Shown: in pieces, positions 33,323 to 42,609 of the stretch
How positions within the stretch are numbered: the stretch's first letter is position 1
How the letters are laid out: every line of letters begins with the position of its first letter
Origin: an uncultured SAR86 cluster bacterium
Lineage (GTDB): Bacteria > Pseudomonadota > Gammaproteobacteria > Magnimaribacterales > AG-339-G14
Assembly (NCBI GenBank): GCA_902525735.1
Contig: CABZIF010000003.1
Span: 1 to 64,000 of the forward strand
Direction of reading: 5' to 3'
Length of the DNA stretch: 64,000 nt
Notes under the pieces: model-generated
What the model was told of the DNA's origin: nothing
Database searches by the model: none
Seen by the model: only the letters and a program-made list of their open reading frames with translations
Made by a program: the position numbers and the translations under genes

Positions 33323-34195
33323 ATGAGAAAAAATAGAAAAGGGATAATTTTAGCGGGGGGAATAGGTTCGAGACTTCATCCTCTAACGCAAGTTATCTCC
33401 AAACAACTATTACCGGTATTTGATAAACCAATGATTTATTATCCATTATCAACTTTGATGTTAGCGGGCATTAAGCAAATTGCAATAATTACTACTCCTC
33501 AAGATCTGCCAAAGTTTAAAAAACTTCTTAGATCTGGTAAACAGTGGGGACTAAAATTTTCTTATATAGTACAAAAAAAACCTAATGGCATAGCAGAGGC
33601 TTTTATTTTGGCTAAAAATTTTATTAAAGACTCTCCGAGCTGTCTTATTCTTGGGGATAACATTTATCACGGTAATAATTTATCCAATATTTTAAAAGAA
33701 GCAGACGAAGATAAAGAAAATTCAACGATATTTACTTATCAGGTAAAGGATCCAGAAAGGTTTGGAGTAATAAATCTTGATAAAAAAGGGAAGCCGGTAA
33801 AAATTGTAGAAAAGCCTAAAGCGCCTAAAAGCAATTTAGCTATAACTGGCTTATACTTTTTTCCAAAAGATGTTGTTTTTCGAGCAAAGAATTTGAAACC
33901 CTCGAAAAGAGGCGAGTTAGAAATTACAGATCTAAACCAGAGTTATTTAAGTGATAAAAAATTAAAAGTTAAAAATTTAAATAGAGGTTTTACTTGGATG
34001 GACACAGGCACTTTTGATAGCTTGCTTGAAGCTTCAAATTTTATATCTTTAGTTCAGAACAGACAAAACACTATAGTTGCTTGTCCAGAAGAAATTGCTT
34101 ATGGAAATAAATGGATAAACAAAAGCGATGTTAAAAGAGTAGCAAAACTCATGCAAAGCGCATACGGTCAGTATTTGAAAAGCTTTATTAGATAA
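33323..34195 (+). CDS. rfbA: Glucose-1-phosphate thymidylyltransferase
   Basis: I start at the ATG at 33323 (MRKNRKGIILAGGIGSRLHPLT) rather than at the track's TTG at 33314, which would add only MGD and overlap rfbD. The 290-residue product has the nucleotidyltransferase motif GGIGSRLHPLTQVISKQLLPVFDKPMI, CLILGDNIYHG, EKPKAPKSNLAITGLYFF and GFTWMDTGT. It activates glucose-1-phosphate with dTTP, the first step of dTDP-rhamnose synthesis, and is feedback inhibited by dTDP-rhamnose in known members. Confidence 0.95.
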   Translation: MRKNRKGIILAGGIGSRLHPLTQVISKQLLPVFDKPMIYYPLSTLMLAGIKQIAIITTPQDLPKFKKLLRSGKQWGLKFSYIVQKKPNGIAEAFILAKNFIKDSPSCLILGDNIYHGNNLSNILKEADEDKENSTIFTYQVKDPERFGVINLDKKGKPVKIVEKPKAPKSNLAITGLYFFPKDVVFRAKNLKPSKRGELEITDLNQSYLSDKKLKVKNLNRGFTWMDTGTFDSLLEASNFISLVQNRQNTIVACPEEIAYGNKWINKSDVKRVAKLMQSAYGQYLKSFIR

Positions 34196-34199
34196 AATT

Positions 34200-34736
34200 A
34201 TGAAAAGAGATATTCTTGAGGGTGTAAAAATTATAGTTCCAGAAATTTTTTCAGACGAAAGAGGAAATTTTTCAGAAAATTTTAATCAAAAAAAATTTAA
34301 TAAGACTACTAATACTAATTTTTCTTTTGTTCAAGATAACAAAAGTTTTTCAAAAAAAGGCGTTTTTAGAGGATTGCATTATCAATTAAATCAGCCACAA
34401 GGAAAACTTGTGCAAGTACTTTCTGGAGAAGTTTATGACGTAGTAGTAGATTTAAGAGAAAGCTCTGAATCTTTTGGAGATTGGATGGGTATAATTCTAT
34501 CTGAGCAAAATAACAAGCAACTATGGGTTCCTCCTGGTTTTGCACACGGATTTTTAGTTATGAGTGAAATTGCTGAATTTTTTTATAAAGTTACAGATTA
34601 TTGGAGTAAAGACGATGAAAGATGTATCAAATGGGATGATGAAAAAATTGGAATCGAATTCCCCAATAAGCCAAAAAATATTTCCGAATCTGATCAAAAA
34701 GGAACTTTATTTGCAGATGCAGAATATTTTTTATAA
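34200..34736 (+). CDS. rfbC: dTDP-4-dehydrorhamnose 3,5-epimerase
   Basis: This 178-residue cupin-fold epimerase has the catalytic-His segment VFRGLHYQ, then QGKLVQVLSGEVYDVVVDLRESS and the conserved FAHGFLVMSEIAEFFYKVTDYW with the active-site tyrosine. Length is normal for RfbC/RmlC. It epimerises C3 and C5 of dTDP-4-keto-6-deoxyglucose. It closes the rfbBDAC set; all four activities for dTDP-L-rhamnose are thus encoded here. Confidence 0.95.
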   Translation: MKRDILEGVKIIVPEIFSDERGNFSENFNQKKFNKTTNTNFSFVQDNKSFSKKGVFRGLHYQLNQPQGKLVQVLSGEVYDVVVDLRESSESFGDWMGIILSEQNNKQLWVPPGFAHGFLVMSEIAEFFYKVTDYWSKDDERCIKWDDEKIGIEFPNKPKNISESDQKGTLFADAEYFL

Positions 34737-34754
34737 TTTAAAGTGGAGATAAAT

Positions 34755-35678
34755 ATGAATAGAGTGACTCAACATTTAGGTACCAAATACCCTATCATTC
34801 AAGCGCCAATGGGCTGGATTGCAAGAAGTAAACTTGCATCATCGGTATCTAATGCTGGAGGCTTAGGAGTCATTGAAACTTCCTCGGGTGAAGTAGAAAT
34901 TTGCAAAGAAGAAATTAAAAAAATGTCAGATCTTACTGAAAATCCTTTTGGCGTAAATTTACCAATCTTATTTTTACAAGATGAATCTATAGTTGATTTT
35001 GTTGCAGAATGCGGAGTTAAATTTGTAACCACTTCCGCTGGAAGTCCAGCCAAATACATTGATAAATTAAAGGGAGCTGGATTAACTGTATATCATGCTG
35101 TTCCTAGTTTAGCTGGAGCGTTAAAAGCCGCAGAAGCTGGTGTTGATGGTTTAGTTGTTGAAGGAACGGAAGGTGGCGGTTTCAAAAGTCCGGAAGAAGT
35201 TGGCTTGTTTGTATTGATTCAGGCAATAAGAAAAAAAGTTGATTTGCCTATAATAGCTGCAGGCGGAATCGCAGATGGACAAGGAATGGTAGCAGCTTTT
35301 TCTGTTGGTGCCGAGGGAATTCAAATGGGAACTAGATTTGTTTCCAGCCAAGAAAGTCCAGTTCATGAAAATTGGAAGAACGCTATATTAAATGGCACTG
35401 AATCTGACACTTATGTATTAAATAAAACTGGTTCTCCTTGTCTGAGAGCTATAAAAACTGACTATACAAAAGAAATATATGAAAAAGGTTCGATGGATAT
35501 GAGTGTTTTTGGAGGAGTTCAAGATTTGTATTTTGGTGGAAATCTAAATGCTGCTCCTGCCTTAACGGGGCAATCTATGGGCCTAATAGATGAAATTAAG
35601 TCTGTTGAAACAATCATTAATGAAACAGTAAAAGAATTTAATGCTACCTGTGAAAAACTTAGCTCGGTAAAGCTCTAA
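34755..35678 (+). CDS. Nitronate monooxygenase-like FMN protein
   Basis: I choose the ATG at 34755, with GGAG at 34745-34748, over the track's GTG at 34743. The 307-residue TIM-barrel protein has IIQAPMGWIARSKLASSVSNAGGLGVI, GVNLPI, VVEGTEGGGFKSPEE and PIIAAGGIADGQGMVAAFSVGAEGIQMGTRFV. This is the 2-nitropropane dioxygenase/FabK superfamily. The usual GGH histidine after the EGxE motif is phenylalanine here (GGGF), so classical nitronate or enoyl-reductase chemistry is uncertain. It binds FMN by inference. It may be transcribed with the rhamnose genes (18-base gap) but has no obvious link to them. Confidence 0.82.
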   Translation: MNRVTQHLGTKYPIIQAPMGWIARSKLASSVSNAGGLGVIETSSGEVEICKEEIKKMSDLTENPFGVNLPILFLQDESIVDFVAECGVKFVTTSAGSPAKYIDKLKGAGLTVYHAVPSLAGALKAAEAGVDGLVVEGTEGGGFKSPEEVGLFVLIQAIRKKVDLPIIAAGGIADGQGMVAAFSVGAEGIQMGTRFVSSQESPVHENWKNAILNGTESDTYVLNKTGSPCLRAIKTDYTKEIYEKGSMDMSVFGGVQDLYFGGNLNAAPALTGQSMGLIDEIKSVETIINETVKEFNATCEKLSSVKL

Positions 35679-35752
35679 TTTAAAAAAACTATTTGTTTCA
35701 AAATCTATAGAAAACAATTAATCTTAACGACCAATTTAAGAATTTTTTAGTT

Positions 35753-36217
35753 GTGAATTTTATTTTTGAAAATATTACTACCATTATTCAAGCACTTGCC
35801 GCCTTTGGGGCAATAGGAACAGTTTATTTTTTAGTGCGCGAATTGGGAGAACAAAATAGGGTTTCAAGGGCTAATGTTCGTCAAAATGTCGCTGACAGTC
35901 ACCAAAAAATGGCATTGGCCGGAATGAAAAAAGATATTGTAAAGATAAAATTAAAACTTAGAAAAAATGAAGAATTAACAGAAATTGAAGATGCAACTTA
36001 TTTATCCTACTTTGCAGTTATGCTCAGATCCAGAGAAAATCAATATTATCAATATACTATTGGAATGTTAGATGAAGCAGAGTGGAATTCTATGCTTAAA
36101 TCATTTAAAACTTTGTTCAGATCCCCCTATCATCTTAAATTATGGTCTTTTATGAGAGACACTTTTGATGAAGAATTTGTAGAAATTGTTGATGAAATAA
36201 TTGAAGAATTACAATGA
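35753..36217 (+). CDS. Single-helix membrane protein before the c-di-GMP genes
   Basis: This 154-residue protein starts at GTG, with one N-terminal membrane helix (IIQALAAFGAIGTVYFLVREL) followed by a mostly helical cytoplasmic domain with FRSPYHLKLWSFMRDTFDEEFVEIVDEII. I do not recognise a family beyond resemblance to single-helix proteins of unknown function common in marine bacteria. Its stop overlaps the ATG of the EAL gene by four bases, so it is co-translated with it and may be part of the signalling unit. Confidence 0.6.
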   Translation: MNFIFENITTIIQALAAFGAIGTVYFLVRELGEQNRVSRANVRQNVADSHQKMALAGMKKDIVKIKLKLRKNEELTEIEDATYLSYFAVMLRSRENQYYQYTIGMLDEAEWNSMLKSFKTLFRSPYHLKLWSFMRDTFDEEFVEIVDEIIEELQ

Positions 36218-37314
36218 TTAAGCAAGGTCAAGAATTCTATTTAACGGAGTCTCTTCAACAACACCCAAGTGCTTTTATTATTTTTGATAAGGATTTAAAG
36301 ATCAAATGGATGAATAATTCGTCCAAATATATATTTACTTGTGATGATTCAAAAGATTTAGCAATCAAAGGAGTTTTTTCTTTGGGAGAGTCAAAAAGAC
36401 TTGAAGAAGCAAATATTGCATCATCTTTTGAATCAAATATTGAAATTCAGCTAAGAAAAATCACTTTCTTTTTAAGATCAAGAGTTCATGAAGTCCCTTT
36501 AGAAGACGGTTCATCATTTTTTCTTCTGGAAGTGATAACAAATTCTAAGGAGTCTTTAGAGGCTATGAAGGGAACAATCACTTGTATTGAGTATGACCGA
36601 ATAGATTTAGCTTATCAAAAACAAATAAATCTTAAATCAGGAAAACTAGTTGGTTTGGAAGCTCTCTTAAGATTAAGGGATGAAGATGGAAATATAATTC
36701 CAAATGACAAATTTATTCCCCTAATTGAAGGCGAAAGCTTATTTTCTCTTGTAGTAATGTCTTCACTGCAAAAACTTAAAAAAGCTTTTGAACTTAAAAA
36801 TGAATTTGATATGAATGGAGTAACCATTTATTTAAATGTCTCAGCACATACTGCGATGCAGGATAACTTTACAAAAATTTTTGCTGATTTTGTCAAAGAC
36901 TTAAATTTAAAACCCGGCGAACTAGGATTGGAAATAACTGAAACAGCAGAATTAGCAGATGTTAAAAAAGCTGGAGAATCTTTTCAAAAATTAAAGGATG
37001 TTGGTATCCCATTAGCAATAGATGATTTTGGTGCTGGCTATTCTTCGTTGAGTTATTTAAGAGATTTGCCCGTTGATTCAGTAAAGTTAGATAAAGTCTT
37101 TGCTCAGACTATATCTGAAAAAACTACTTCTGAATTAATTAAATTTGTTGTTAGTGTATGCGACACGCTGTCTTTAAATATGTTGGGCGAAGGAATAGAA
37201 ACAGATGACCAAAAAGAAAAATTTATTAAAATAGGATGTCCCAATGGACAAGGATATTTAATGCATAGGCCAGAATTTATAGAAGATTTAAAAAAAAGCT
37301 TGAAATGGAAATAA
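36214..37314 (+). CDS. PAS-EAL cyclic-di-GMP phosphodiesterase
   Basis: This 366-residue protein has an N-terminal PAS-like sensor (HPSAFIIFDKDLKIKWMNNSSKYIF, residues about 15-110) and a C-terminal EAL domain with E149-A-L in GLEALLRLR. The usual catalytic and metal residues appear intact: YLNVSAHT (Asn), LEITET (Glu), AIDDFGAGYSS (Asp-Asp), VKLDK (Lys), GEGIET (Glu) and GQGYLMHRP (Gln). It should hydrolyse c-di-GMP. It overlaps both neighbours, including ten bases with the GGDEF gene, indicating tight co-expression of synthesis and breakdown. Confidence 0.9.
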   Translation: MIKQGQEFYLTESLQQHPSAFIIFDKDLKIKWMNNSSKYIFTCDDSKDLAIKGVFSLGESKRLEEANIASSFESNIEIQLRKITFFLRSRVHEVPLEDGSSFFLLEVITNSKESLEAMKGTITCIEYDRIDLAYQKQINLKSGKLVGLEALLRLRDEDGNIIPNDKFIPLIEGESLFSLVVMSSLQKLKKAFELKNEFDMNGVTIYLNVSAHTAMQDNFTKIFADFVKDLNLKPGELGLEITETAELADVKKAGESFQKLKDVGIPLAIDDFGAGYSSLSYLRDLPVDSVKLDKVFAQTISEKTTSELIKFVVSVCDTLSLNMLGEGIETDDQKEKFIKIGCPNGQGYLMHRPEFIEDLKKSLKWK

Positions 37315-38765
37315 ATCGAGACAAACCTTCCAAAGGAGCAGAACAAATACTTCTTGCTCAAATAAAGCAAGAGTTTACTGCTCCTGCAGATGCTATTGAA
37401 CAATATATAGATTTAGTTTCTCAATACATTGAGGAAAATAATATAGCTGTTGAGGACGAGGTAGAACAAATAAAAACAGGACAAAAGAAACTTCTTTCTC
37501 AATATGAGGAAGCCTTTAGAGAAAATACCAAAAGTGATTCACAGAAAAATAAAACTGCTGAAGAATATTCTGAATTGAGACATAACTTGAGAACGCCTCT
37601 AAACGCAATAATTGGCTACAGTGAGATTTTGATGGAAGATTTTGAAGATGATCTTTCTGAAAGTTGTATAAACGATCTAAATAATATTCTTTCTCACTCT
37701 AGAGAAACTGAAAAAGCAATAGAAAAATTTGTTGATTTCATTAAAGGGGACCTCAAACCCGAGCCAACAGATGACTCTGGCCAATCAAATGTAAAAAACG
37801 CTGAATCACTTTTTAAGTCTTTGGGAGATTTGGATTACAGTCTTGAGATTGATGATAATCTAAAAGATGCTGATATATTAATTGTTGATGATAATGTAAC
37901 AAATTGCGAAGTTCTGCAAAGGAGGTTATCTCAACACGGTCTTCAGTGCAGGGTTGTATATGATGGGGAAAATGCACTTAAGGAGGTAGAAAAAAAAACT
38001 CCAGATTTAATTTTACTGGATGTCATACTCCCAGATATAAATGGTTTAGAGCTATTAAAAGAATTTAGATCTAAGCATACCGATGACGAGTTACCAATAA
38101 TAATGGTTTCAGCTTTTAATGATGTGGATAGCACTGCCAAATGTATAAAGCTTGGAGCAACAGATTATTTGCCAAAGCCACTAAATGGAACAATCTTGAT
38201 GGCTAAAGCAGTTGCAAGCTTAGAGGCAAAATATTTTAGAGAGGCCAACAGAAAATTACTAGAAGAATTACATGTTCGTGCCACCACATGCCCTTTGACA
38301 GGAATTGCAAATCGTAAAGTCATATTTGACTATGGAGAAAAATCTTTCTTGGAAAAGAAGAAGGAGAAGGGAAAAGATTTTTCTCTTTTATCCATTGACA
38401 TAGATTTTTTCAAAAAAGTAAATGATACATATGGGCATCCCGGCGGAGATGAAGTTTTAATAGCTTTTTCAAAATTATTAGAAGAAAAAGGCAAACCAAA
38501 TATTGTTGGAAGAGTTGGCGGAGAGGAGTTTATGGCGATTATTATGCATAGTGAATCTCAATCAGTAGAAGAGTTCTGTTCTCTTCTTCGAGAGGATGTA
38601 AATAATTTAGAAATACCATTCCAAGATGTCGTTATTAATATTAATATAAGTGGTGGTGTAGCTAGTTCTGAATCAGCTGAAAGTTGGGAAGATATGGTTA
38701 ATCTTGCGGACGAAAGACTTTATAAGTCAAAAGAGAATGGACGAGACCAAATTACATATGATTGA
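37305..38765 (+). CDS. DHp-REC-GGDEF diguanylate cyclase
   Basis: This 486-residue protein contains three parts. First is a histidine-kinase dimerisation/phosphoacceptor helix pair with the H-box ELRHNLRTPLNAIIGYSE (H93) but no ATPase domain after it. Second is a receiver domain with D239 (LILLDVILPD). Third is a GGDEF domain with R-V-GGEEF at 405-409 and FKKVNDTYGHPGGDEVL, predicted active. The usual RxxD inhibitory site upstream of GGEEF is GKPN here, so product inhibition by c-di-GMP is probably absent. A lone DHp domain joined to REC-GGDEF suggests that phosphate enters from another kinase, perhaps the hybrid kinase encoded next door. Confidence 0.88.
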   Translation: MEINRDKPSKGAEQILLAQIKQEFTAPADAIEQYIDLVSQYIEENNIAVEDEVEQIKTGQKKLLSQYEEAFRENTKSDSQKNKTAEEYSELRHNLRTPLNAIIGYSEILMEDFEDDLSESCINDLNNILSHSRETEKAIEKFVDFIKGDLKPEPTDDSGQSNVKNAESLFKSLGDLDYSLEIDDNLKDADILIVDDNVTNCEVLQRRLSQHGLQCRVVYDGENALKEVEKKTPDLILLDVILPDINGLELLKEFRSKHTDDELPIIMVSAFNDVDSTAKCIKLGATDYLPKPLNGTILMAKAVASLEAKYFREANRKLLEELHVRATTCPLTGIANRKVIFDYGEKSFLEKKKEKGKDFSLLSIDIDFFKKVNDTYGHPGGDEVLIAFSKLLEEKGKPNIVGRVGGEEFMAIIMHSESQSVEEFCSLLREDVNNLEIPFQDVVININISGGVASSESAESWEDMVNLADERLYKSKENGRDQITYD

Positions 38766-38779
38766 TTAAGGAGAGTAAA

Positions 38780-39139
38780 GTGAAGAAAATTTTGTATGTA
38801 GAAGACAATGAAATGAATAGAGATATGCTGGGCAGAAGATTGTCTAGACGAGATTTCGAAGTGATATTTGCTTTTGATGGTCAAGAGGGATTGGATAAAA
38901 TGAAGTCTGAAAATCCTGATTTAGTTCTGATGGACATGGGTTTGCCAGTTCTGGATGGTTGGGAAGCAACAACTAAAGCGAAAGAAGATCCAGAAATATC
39001 AGGTATTCCAATAATAGCTTTAACTGCTCATGCAATGGAGCACGACAGACAAAAGGCTTTAGATTGTGGAGCCGATGATTTTGATACCAAGCCAGTGGAT
39101 TTTAAAAGGCTGCTAGAGAAAATAGAGCAAAAAATATAA
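38780..39139 (+). CDS. Single-domain response regulator (CheY/DivK-like)
   Basis: I take the GTG at 38780 as start: AAGGAG at 38768-38773 is six bases upstream, and the product then begins MKKILYVEDNEMNRD, the proper start of a receiver domain. The track start (TTG at 38762) lies inside the previous gene. The 119-residue protein has acidic pocket EDNE, phospho-Asp in LVLMDMGLPVLDGW, Thr in IIALTAHA and Lys in TKPVDF, so it should be phosphorylatable. There is no output domain; it is probably a phosphorelay shuttle. Confidence 0.9.
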   Translation: MKKILYVEDNEMNRDMLGRRLSRRDFEVIFAFDGQEGLDKMKSENPDLVLMDMGLPVLDGWEATTKAKEDPEISGIPIIALTAHAMEHDRQKALDCGADDFDTKPVDFKRLLEKIEQKI

Positions 39140-42136
39140 TCAACTTTTGCTTAAAATTTTCGACACCATTCTGGGTAGCTGATTTATAGAAACATCATCC
39201 TTTTTGATCAAGCCCTCTACATTTTGCTTTAACAATTCTTCTTGAACATCGGTTAAATCTTTTCCTGAATAAACCAAGACATTTGGCCTTTCGCTTTCGT
39301 CCTTAATTTCGATAAGATTTTCTAGAAATTCAAAACCATCCATCCTAGGCATTTCTAAATCTAAAACAATTAAAGCGGGATCTTTATCCAGTTTTGAAAG
39401 ACCATCTTTACCATCTTTAGCTAAAATAGCTTCGTAACCAGCGTCTACTAAAGCTCTTTCTAAAATATCTCTGGTATTAGCATCATCATCTACCACTAAA
39501 ATAGTTTTATTTTTATCGTCTGCACCTATTAAAGAAGAAACTGTCTTTAAAAACTTTGCTCTATCAATTGGTTTCGTTAAATAATCATCTGCTCCCAAAG
39601 AAGAAGCAAGTTTTTCCTGAGACATTTGGCTAACCATTACAACTGGGATATTTTTTATTTCCTCATCTGTTTTACATTCTTTTAAAATAGACCACCCATC
39701 CCTTCCTGGCATTAAAACATCTAAAAGAATTAATTTAGGCTTCACTTCACGAATCATTTTCAAACCTTGTTCACCATCAGTAGCCCCAATCAATCTCATG
39801 CCTGCCTTGACAATTGTCCGTCTAATTAAATCATGCATTGCAACGTCATCGTCTATCAACACACATATATTTTCGTCGTCAATATTTTCTACATTGACTT
39901 CGGAAATATCTTCTTGTTCAGAACAAATTCTAGGAATAAAAATAGAGAAAACTGACCCTTTGCCTTTTTCAGAAGAAACTCCAACATCGCCACCCATTAG
40001 TTGAGCAAATCTTTTGCTTATTGGGAGTCCCAAACCGGTTCCTCCATGAGTAGCAGAAGTTGAACGTTCGGCTTGGGTATATTCTTCAAAAACTTTTGCA
40101 ACTCCCTCTTCGCTCATTCCTTCACCATCATCGGTTACTTTAAATTCAATCATTTCAATATCATCTTTAACAAAGGAAGAAACATCCAAAGTTACTAAGC
40201 CATTCTCTGTAAATTTGAAGGCATTACTCAGAAAGTTAGTAACACACTGCCTGAGTTTCGTTTCGTCTTGAGTCATCGAACCAATCGCATCTTCTACATT
40301 TATTTTAAAACCATTATCGTTTTTCGAAGCTAAAGGAGAGTTAACATCCTTTAAAGTATCTACCAATTTTTCAATTTCAAAACTAGTAAGATAAAGTTCC
40401 ATTTTTCCAGCTTCAATTTTTGATAGATCTAGAACGTTGTTAATTAGAGACAATAAATGCGTACCAGCAGATGTGATCTTTTGAAGATCTGGCATTAAAT
40501 CATCATATCCAAGGTCTTCACACTCCTCATAAAGCATCTCACCATATCCTAAAATAGCATTAAGCGGGGTTCTAAGTTCATGACTCATATTTGCAAAAAA
40601 CTTACTTTTTTGTTCGTTTGCCTCTTGAGCTTCGTCTCTAGATTCTTCCATTTCTTTTGTTCTTGAATCTATAAGAACTTGTACTTCGTCTGCCATTCTA
40701 GAAAAGGCCATTGTCATTAATTCAACAGATTTATCTTCGCTTGACTCTTCCTCATTATCTGTAGCCAGATCTTGCATTTTCTTTATATCGTTCAGTATTA
40801 GCGTCCTAGAATCTCCTTCAAGCTCATCAGCAAGAATCGACATTTTATTGATAATTGCTTCGTCTCTTTCTTTTCGCCGCCTCGCTTGCTCCTCACGAAT
40901 ATTCTCCATCTCTGTAAGATGGCCTCTATATATTTCTAATGCTTTTCCTAATTGACCAACTTCATCATCGTCAGATGTAAGGAAGCTTCTTCTTTCGGGC
41001 ATATTTTTAGATAAATCTCCACCAGTTAGAGCTTCTAGAACCTCAATAGCTTTATTAATAGATCCGAATGTACTTGCTGTAATTAGAGACATTATTAAAA
41101 TTACTACCCCAATTACAATCAATATCAGAAAGTAGATAATATTTAAAATATTATTTTCTTGGGCGATACTTGCACTTTCATCTTTAAAAATAAAAAATTG
41201 AGCCATATCTGCTGAGGTATAAGAGCTCAGCGGGAGCATTGTAATTGATGAGCCTAAATCTGCATCTCGAACATTGCTTCTATTTCCATAATCAGATAGA
41301 TAACTTTCTGCTTTCTCAACAAATAATGACAAATCATTTTCGTTCCCAAAGGAATCAACTTGCTCCTCATTTAATGCTGATTCGTATCTTGCGTAATCAT
41401 CTCCTAAAGAAATAATCCCTTCAGGTGTTCTTACTGCTGAAATCAATTCAAATTCATCTCCAAAAGTCTCTAAAGATTTTCTTATATCTATTCCCATAAC
41501 CATTACAGCTTCAGCATTATTGCTAAAAGCTTTAATCGGAAAAGCCATTGCTTGATTTAAAGTCGATATTTCTTTTCCAGAGACGTCAACAATCGTAGAA
41601 AGGGTTCTTCTGGGTCTTCTACTTGCATCCGTTATGTATTCTTCTAGGTTAGAAAAAAAATCAGGTTCAGCTTTTGGGTTGCACGGATCAATACCCGACA
41701 AATCCAGTGCACTACTGCAATAAAATCTATTTCCATCTGGGTAATAAGCCATAACATAACTTAAATTTCCTTCATCTAAATCAAATTCAAACATTAAATC
41801 CAATAGGTATCCGGCTTCCCCAGTATTTTTGGTTGTAATAAATTCGATTAAAGGATTTTTATATTCGTCATCAGGAGATGAAAGTTCCTCTTCAGGAAAA
41901 ATTTCATTTTCAGGGTCCCAAAAAGTTCCCCTCTCTCCACTGGGAAGCCAGCTAGAAATAGTATCAAAAGATGTTTCTAGAGTTTGAAACCAAGCTGCTT
42001 CATAAGTCGTTACAAGTGACTCTGAAGAATACTCTCTTTGAGTATTTTCTCTCCATGTATATAAACCATAGAGAACTGCAGCAAGTAGAATGTTTCCTAC
42101 TAAACCAATTAAAATTAGTGTAGTTCTAATACGCAT
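39140..42136 (-). CDS. Membrane hybrid sensor histidine kinase with two receiver domains
   Basis: This 998-residue protein has TM1 (residues about 7-27), a roughly 300-residue periplasmic sensor region, TM2 (IIYFLILIVIGVVILIMSLI, about 333-353), HAMP, a coiled coil, and HisKA with H519 (FFANMSHELRTPLNAILGYGEML). An HATPase follows (NFLSNAFKFTENG, DDGEGM, GGTGLGLPIS), then two receiver domains (LILLDVLMPGRDGW; LIVLDLEMPRMDGF). It is convergent with the single-REC gene, without any intergenic base. It is likely the phosphate source for the REC protein and the DHp-REC-GGDEF cyclase. The sensed signal is unknown. Confidence 0.92.
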   Translation of the reverse strand: MRIRTTLILIGLVGNILLAAVLYGLYTWRENTQREYSSESLVTTYEAAWFQTLETSFDTISSWLPSGERGTFWDPENEIFPEEELSSPDDEYKNPLIEFITTKNTGEAGYLLDLMFEFDLDEGNLSYVMAYYPDGNRFYCSSALDLSGIDPCNPKAEPDFFSNLEEYITDASRRPRRTLSTIVDVSGKEISTLNQAMAFPIKAFSNNAEAVMVMGIDIRKSLETFGDEFELISAVRTPEGIISLGDDYARYESALNEEQVDSFGNENDLSLFVEKAESYLSDYGNRSNVRDADLGSSITMLPLSSYTSADMAQFFIFKDESASIAQENNILNIIYFLILIVIGVVILIMSLITASTFGSINKAIEVLEALTGGDLSKNMPERRSFLTSDDDEVGQLGKALEIYRGHLTEMENIREEQARRRKERDEAIINKMSILADELEGDSRTLILNDIKKMQDLATDNEEESSEDKSVELMTMAFSRMADEVQVLIDSRTKEMEESRDEAQEANEQKSKFFANMSHELRTPLNAILGYGEMLYEECEDLGYDDLMPDLQKITSAGTHLLSLINNVLDLSKIEAGKMELYLTSFEIEKLVDTLKDVNSPLASKNDNGFKINVEDAIGSMTQDETKLRQCVTNFLSNAFKFTENGLVTLDVSSFVKDDIEMIEFKVTDDGEGMSEEGVAKVFEEYTQAERSTSATHGGTGLGLPISKRFAQLMGGDVGVSSEKGKGSVFSIFIPRICSEQEDISEVNVENIDDENICVLIDDDVAMHDLIRRTIVKAGMRLIGATDGEQGLKMIREVKPKLILLDVLMPGRDGWSILKECKTDEEIKNIPVVMVSQMSQEKLASSLGADDYLTKPIDRAKFLKTVSSLIGADDKNKTILVVDDDANTRDILERALVDAGYEAILAKDGKDGLSKLDKDPALIVLDLEMPRMDGFEFLENLIEIKDESERPNVLVYSGKDLTDVQEELLKQNVEGLIKKDDVSINQLPRMVSKILSKS

Positions 42137-42156
42137 TTAGCGTTTGATTAAAAATT

Positions 42157-42546
42157 TTATTGAACTTTAAATGTGAGTTTTACTTGAACATCATTAACTT
42201 TTACTGAAACTCCTTCGTATACAGGAGGCTCGTAAAGCCATTTTCTTATTGATTTCATAGCTGCTCTTTCAAATAATCCAGCAGGCTCACTCTCAACTAC
42301 GTAAGGATCGATTACTGAACCATCGGTATCAATATCAAATTCTATTAACACATAACCATCTTTGGCTAACCTTAATGCCTTTCTTGGAAATTTAGCAGGT
42401 TGTGTATAAATTCTATTTACATCAATTTCTATTTTGTCATCTTCGCCGACATATCCTACGTCCGCAAGAGAAGAACTAGTAAAAATAAAAAGTGCAACGC
42501 CTAAAGATAAGCTTTTTACACTTATATATTTATATAAATTTTTCAT
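42157..42546 (-). CDS. TonB C-terminal-domain protein (exported)
   Basis: I use the second ATG (42546, MKNLYKYISVK) because GGAG lies six bases before it; the track start at 42558 is only four codons longer. The 129-residue product has a signal peptide (SLSLGVALFIFTSSSLA) and a TonB/TolA C-terminal fold: QPAKFPRKALRLAKDGYVLIEFDIDTDGSVIDPYVVESEPAGLFERAAMKSIRKWLYEPP. It lacks the proline-rich spanning region and a normal TonB anchor, so it is probably not a complete energy transducer. It may instead be a periplasmic partner of an envelope complex. Confidence 0.8.
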   Translation of the reverse strand: MKNLYKYISVKSLSLGVALFIFTSSSLADVGYVGEDDKIEIDVNRIYTQPAKFPRKALRLAKDGYVLIEFDIDTDGSVIDPYVVESEPAGLFERAAMKSIRKWLYEPPVYEGVSVKVNDVQVKLTFKVQ

Positions 42547-42609
42547 TTTAATCTCCATGAGAAAGAAAACATTATAAAACGGATCAATTTCAACGTAAAA
42601 TCATTATTT

